A stretch of 64,000 nt of DNA from Congeria kusceri (Eukaryota > Mollusca > Bivalvia > Myida > Dreissenidae): contig CM051034.1 of NCBI GenBank assembly GCA_027627225.1, positions 50,414,081-50,478,080 on the forward strand, in the 5' to 3' direction. Both the position numbers and the translations under genes were made by a program. The notes below the pieces were generated by a model. That model ran no database searches. It saw nothing but the letters and a program-made list of their open reading frames with translations, and was not told the origin of the DNA. Shown in pieces: positions 59,278-64,000 of the stretch. The number at the start of each line of letters is the position of its first letter. The first letter of the stretch is position 1.

Positions 59278-59811
59278 TGGAATGGCCTCCTCTGCCAGTG
59301 ATTAAAATTCCATTGGGAGCAGGGGTGGACGTCGCCTGCGGGGGACGATTCAAATCACTAGCTTTAACAGGCGTTAAAATTTGTTCGTGTCCGTTTACTT
59401 TGACTGGGCTTTGACTAGTATCCATATTGCGTATTTCTGAAACATTTAAAATATCCATTCCATCTAGTTCAGGCACATTTTCCTTTTCTGGCTCAACAAA
59501 GTCCACCTCAAAAGTCCGCTTTGGTTTCGGGGGAGATTCTATTTGTTTACTACTATCCAATGCACCTCTGTCCACATTCAAGTCTTTTGAGTTCTTAATC
59601 GGTGATGACCTTGACCCCCGACCTTTGTGTCGTGGTAGCGACTCTTCTCGATCTTCTATCTGCATTCGACCTTCACCTTTGGAAGGAGAGTCTGTGCTGG
59701 GTGACCTTGACGACCTTGGTTTCTTTGGAGATTTCTTGGCTTCCTTTTTTGGAGACGGTCCCTGCTCCCCATTTGTCTCTCGACGCTTAGAAGCCTTGGT
59801 CTGACCTTGAC
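59278..59811 (-). CDS. ABLIM: abLIM-like exon A: basic/acidic linker, 534 bp
   Basis: The exon follows an acceptor ending 'ttgttatag' and precedes a strong donor, 'gtgagta'. It is phase 1 at both ends and encodes 177 complete codons plus split ones. The first ~65 residues are basic and Ser-rich (KKSPKKPRSSRSPS), followed by a hydrophilic stretch with an acidic patch at residues ~101-120 (FEVDFVEPEKENVPELDG). Seven (S/T)-P-x-K motifs occur at about residues 19, 27, 41, 69, 92, 134 and 146, the full consensus of CDK-type kinases. No LIM Cys/His spacing is present, so it would lie after the LIM domains. The last base joins exon B to complete a Ser codon. It is the largest clean coding segment here and its base composition differs from the AT-rich introns. 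I do not recognise this stretch itself; membership in the abLIM gene is inferred from phase and order. Confidence 0.78.
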
Positions 59812-60913
59812 CTATAACAAGACAATGTCAAATTTGATATATTGGTTACTACAGATACTAGATGACACTAGAATGTTGAACATTTTTCTTTAATATATAA
59901 CACAATTTCTTCGAAATTACATAAACAAACAGGTAACTATTCATTTAATGCACGCAAATGCTAAAACTCTAGAAAAGCTTTACATCTTTCTTGTCTCTAT
60001 GCCTTGCCTGCTTGTTCTGAGGAGTACATACAGTATGGGTCACGTGATAACAAACATACTTTGCAATTCGCAGAGTCTCTACGAGTCAACAAGGAGTAGA
60101 ACTGTGTGCTGCACGAATATTAATAAATTATAATTACTCCGCATCACTCATCATCAGCCATCAATTGTACACATACCCTGCAAAATCTCTCGGCAGGCAA
60201 CAGCTACTGCATGTGTACTCAGGACTTTTTTTTTGGCTAATTTTATAGCCGTTATTAGGTCATATTCCCAATGGCAAAAAGTATCCCTTTTTCCCAAATC
60301 TATTCCCTATTGATGGTTTGACTTTCATATGTCAGCAAATAAGAGGTGTTCAGTGTAGAAATAAAGACTGTTAAAGTTGCAATAACTGTTTTACTTATTT
60401 GTTTTTGTTCATAACATTCTATTTTATGTCGTGTATCTATAATTATTCAAATTTTATTAATCAAACTATTATACTTTTTCCCAGTTTTTCCCAATTGACG
60501 CTAAAATTCCCAATGTCATGAGTAATTAGGTCATAATTATTCCCAAAATAGTGAAAAAAAGCCCTGGTACTTCGCATGACAGATTGTTTGTGTCTGTCTG
60601 TTCAAAAACAGTTTTATGCAGAAAGTTCTCCACAGATTTGCATGAAATTTTCTGAAACAATTTAGGGCCAAGGAACAAATGTTCAGAATTCGAAGATGAT
60701 CTGGATCACCATCTGGATCCATGCATTGTGTCAAAGATTCTTTATTATTGCGAGATAGGGCAAATGTTCAGGCTATGTTGGCTGAGCTCTGCGCTCTTTG
60801 AGTGATTACTACCGGTAGTTTCCTTACATCTATCATTTAAAAAAAACAAAAAAACATTACCAATGTAAATGTAGCAGAGTGTATCTTGCTGTAACAATCT
60901 TCAAATTTGAAAT
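59812..60913. other. Intron upstream of exon A
   Basis: A 30-bp open segment near 60180-60210 (AVACREILQ frame) precedes a 'gtatgt' donor but lacks a pyrimidine tract. 'attcccaatg' and 'ttttcccaattgac' short repeats occur at 60260-60510. Confidence 0.4.
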
Positions 60914-61217
60914 GAGGCCTGTTGTAGGAAAACCGGGCTTAATGCATGTGCGTAAAGTGTCGTCCCGGATTAGCCTGTGCAGTCCGCACAGGCTAATCCA
61001 GGATGACACTTTCCGCTTTTATGGTATTTTCTGTTTCAAGAATGTCTCTCTTAAACATTTGTGCGCTATATAAATGCCATGTAATTGTAATACACATAAA
61101 TCCATTGCAGGTGAAAGTGTCATCCCAGATTAGCCTGTTCAGACTGCATAGGTTAATACGGGACGGGACGACACTTTATGCAAATGCATGAAGCCCGGTT
61201 TTTCCATGGCACACCTC
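60914..61217. mobile_element. Palindromic element, copy 4, AAAT duplication
   Basis: It runs from 'gaggcctgttgtaggaaaac' to 'catggcacacctc', flanked by AAAT (60910-60913 and 61218-61221), as for the 7359 copy. The left arm alone contains the hairpin 'gattagcctgtgcag'/'ctgcacaggctaatc'-type pair. Confidence 0.8.
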
Positions 61218-61289
61218 AAATGTATTTATGTGTTGTTTTTGTAGATGTACTTCATGTATTGTGTGGACACCGCCACTTATAAATGTATT

Positions 61290-61625
61290 AAGGCGTAAAG
61301 AAAAACATGTTTGTTTCAGGTTACCCAAACTACAATAAAAAATTCCCCTGACCCTAGAACATTTTATAGAGTTTGTCAGATATTTAACTTTTTTCCAATA
61401 ATTAAATGTTTTTAGGAGAAATAAGTGTTTTGTTTTGATAGCAACCACTTCAAAACAATGTTCAAGGATATTACAAATATGTTTTGAATATTTATTCAGT
61501 TAAGGAACCTTCAAGTTGATCATTTACCAAATAAAAACAAAATAAAAAATAAATTCCTACCTCTACCCTATTTTGTTTGGGCATGTAACCTGAAAGTTTC
61601 AAACAAACTTATTTTTTACGCCTAA
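61290..61625. mobile_element. ~336-bp TIR element 'aggcgtaaa'
   Basis: The left 'aggcgtaaagaaaaacatgt' plus 'ttgtttcaggttac' is inverted at the right as 'gtaacctgaaagtttcaaac' and 'ttttttacgcct'. Arms are about 35 bp and imperfect. Confidence 0.65.
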
Positions 61626-62438
61626 CCATAGTTTAAGTTCTGGTAAATTCCACAAGGATGATACAGGATAACATGACAAGAACAGCTATAAATACTGGCA
61701 TATATTTTCCTGGGACAATAACATAGAAAGAACTTATCAACTGGAAAGAATTTCTGACACATATTTTCCTGGCTGTATGTTTTTCGATCAGAACTGTGAA
61801 AAAGTTAGATTATATAGCATGATTTTAATCACTGTACAGGTGTTGCAGGCACTTTATATATTTTGTGGTATAATTTACAGACCATAAAGTCTCTAATAGC
61901 AGTCTGGGTTATCAATGTGATATTCAGTTTTATTACTAGCATGATTTTGAGGGCAAACTCTAGAAGTGCATGCCCTTAGCTTATGGTATACATGTATGTT
62001 GTTGAACTCCAGTAAATAAAAGCAATGTTCAAAGCATACCATACATAAAATGCAGTGAACCTGTCTTTACAAGTAACTGTGTTTACAATTCAAAATCCAA
62101 CCATTACTTAAATTTGCTTTTACACAATTACAACAAAAACTGTTACAAAAGTGCATGACTTTTAAACAAATCTTATTTACAAGAAGCATGGGCCTTATAA
62201 AAGCTGAATTTACACCTCGATTGTTTTGTTTCCCGTTACCAAATTTATTGTGATATTATCCCCAAAGAACCTAGACCCCATCTCAAACCTCTGAATTAAA
62301 GTCCTTAAAAGAGCCCACTTTATGCATGTACAATCCAAATTTGTATTGTACAGGGGTGGCAAAATCAATTGTCCGTATTGTCCCGGCCATCCGAGAGCAT
62401 GAATGAACAAATGAAAAAATTACAGAATTTACTAAATA

Positions 62439-63814
62439 CGAGGGATGTTCAAAAATAATGAAGACTTTTTATATTGTTTACAACTAAATAAACTTAATTG
62501 AATAAAACCTATATCAAAATGAATGGGGATTCAAATGGAACATGTTTATCAAGTAATATTGTTAAATTAATTTGTTACGCGCCTAATCTATTTGATAATA
62601 TAACCATGGTAACCGTTAAGCGGAGCACGCCATTTATTTGCATCAAAACAAGTAAATGGATCTTAAATTCTGTACGAAATAAGTATACTTACTTAAAAAA
62701 AAATTAGTATAATGTCAGACAAACATACATTGACATCATACCAAAAGTTGGCTTCATTTTAAGATTGCCTATTAATAAAATCAATATTGATATGACGGTG
62801 ATGCACAAGGTCCATTGAGAAAAAATGTAATTGTGAGATCAACTCTAAATTCGGGTGGTAATTAAATCAAATAAAGATATTTGTAAATCATCTAGGCAGA
62901 CATATGATTTATCAACAAACCGCAGAGAATACAGCTTTTGAGTAGGGCACATGTTTTTACATAGTGCAATAGAATTTTCAGATGGCATTGTAAGCATTGA
63001 GACATGAATGGATAAGGAAAAAAGACGCGACGATGACGACGTCAATCAGCTTAAATTAGCTTGATCAGCACGGACAGTCAATAGTCAGGTAGCTATGAGA
63101 AATGTCTCCCTTGGTTTATTTCTCCATGATTCATGAATGTTCATAAGTAAGAAATAAGTAGAAAATGTCAATGACAAATGACATAATTATTTTAAGTTCC
63201 AGTGTACATGCAGATTTCAAATAAGACGTAAATATTATTTTATTTTATTTTAAATATTTCTAACAGGAATTTCCTTTCTTGATTCAGTAAAATAATGTAT
63301 GCATATGTTAACATTATTAACGTTTATATGCTAAATGTGTAATGTAATCAGACATACTTAAAATCCAGAATGTTTTAAAATATATTTTATATATTGGTAT
63401 TCAAAACGCCATAAAGCGCTCTGTACAAGTGTATGCGAGACACGTTATCATATTGCCTCAAGACCATGAGGAGAAAGGCCTCTTTACCGAGATCCCAACA
63501 TAAGAATCATTGATAAGATAATATTGAATAATAGTTAAATAATAATATTGAAACAAGAACATTTCCTTCGTGCCAAATCTTCCCTAAGTAAATGACGTTA
63601 ACGACGTCATTGAATTCCACCTGACGTGCTCCGGGTTGCCTATAGTGACTTCTCTTAAATGCCTGCCATTTTTAACAGAGAAGAGTAAAATCGCTTAAAT
63701 TTTGTAAATTGATGCAATATATATTCCAGTGTATTGCAATGCACTTTTTTTCTATGAAATAATTATATGTCTAAAAATATGAAAAAAATCTACATTATTT
63801 TTTATCATCCCTCG
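62439..63814. mobile_element. Mariner-like decayed element, 1.38 kb, TA duplication
   Basis: The left 'cgagggatgttcaaaaataa' resembles the reverse complement of the right end, 'cgagggatgataaaaaataa', both flanked by TA (62437-62438 and 63815-63816). The length suits a mariner element, but no long open frame survives, so it is either decayed or non-autonomous. Confidence 0.65.
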
Positions 63815-64000
63815 TAAATTGTGCTTTACGGACAACTTACAAAAAGCATTTTAAAAAACCAACAAGTAAGGAAATATGAGATATCGCCTCCCGTGTTGTA
63901 TAGCAAACCCTGGTATGTACAATTTTTAATATTTACCATATCTACAATTACGAGTAACAAGAGTGCCATTGTCTCAAAGATACGCCCATCAATGGAGCAT

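Larger units (their letters stand above)
5732..59811 (-). other. ABLIM: Partial locus of an abLIM/UNC-115-like gene (seven exons)
   Basis: Seven minus-strand segments with acceptor and donor consensus join in frame: phases run 1-1, 1-0, 0-0, 0-1, 1-1, 1-1, 1-1 from high to low coordinates. The joined product is about 380 residues, rich in Ser, Pro and Lys, with no LIM zinc-finger Cys/His pattern and no villin headpiece. In the family, LIM domains lie N-terminal and a villin headpiece C-terminal of this linker, so the rest of the gene should lie outside both ends of the window. Known abLIM proteins bind actin filaments and act in axon guidance and cytoskeletal signalling. Identity rests mainly on the last exon; assignment of the other exons rests on strand, order and phase agreement. 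No start, stop, promoter or poly(A) site is visible. Confidence 0.72.

Noticed and set aside
60176..60212. 30-bp minus-strand exon candidate before a 'gtatgt' donor
   Set aside because: The acceptor 'acacatgcag' has no pyrimidine tract and the segment is too short to support; kept only as a note.

Overview
The window reads as intron-rich, AT-rich nuclear DNA of an animal, most likely a bivalve mollusc. This rests on the repeats: tRNA-derived SINEs with perfect target-site duplications, tandem-core elements carrying 'ggccataactctg' units and GACGGACGG-type tails, and palindromic elements with 'ggattagcctgtgcagtccg' arms. I associate these with bivalve genomes, possibly a dreissenid mussel, but the species call is inference. 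There are no prokaryotic gene clusters, no rRNA and no CRISPR. Nearly every long open frame is a repeat or chance.

The one gene I can support lies on the minus strand and spans most of the window. Seven short segments have splice-site consensus at both ends, stay open, and join with matching intron phases in the order 59278-59811, 38367-38422, 35759-35842, 12651-12795, 11059-11115, 7152-7169, 5732-5974. Together they encode about 380 residues of a Ser/Pro/Lys-rich linker. The last one matches, without gaps, the stretch of actin-binding LIM proteins (abLIM/UNC-115) that carries K-I-(D/E)-x-D-x-W-P-x-P-P-S. The LIM-domain exons should lie beyond base 64000 and the villin-headpiece exons beyond base 1. 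Introns are about 20.9, 2.5, 23.0, 1.5, 3.9 and 1.2 kb.

Layout of the rest. 0.4-5 kb: a TIR element, a decayed and an intact 84-bp satellite, and a tRNA-like repeat. 5.7-15.5 kb: four exons among palindromic elements, a ~140-bp array, a TA-flanked TIR element and a nested pair of tandem-core elements. 15.9-30 kb: a 73-bp array, a TIR element carrying a SINE, a SINE, a second tandem-core element and several smaller arrays. 30.8-33 kb: a large inverted-repeat element. 34.5-38.4 kb: two exons among palindromic elements. 41.8-48.9 kb: tandem arrays interrupted by SINEs and TIR elements. 50-58.7 kb: palindromic and TA-flanked elements, a 19-bp minisatellite, a GC-rich-armed TIR element and a full-length SINE. 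59.3-59.8 kb: the largest exon. 60.9-63.8 kb: three more TIR or palindromic elements.

The abLIM introns have thus taken up many generations of insertions, and their nesting gives relative ages. I see no convincing autonomous transposase and no second gene.
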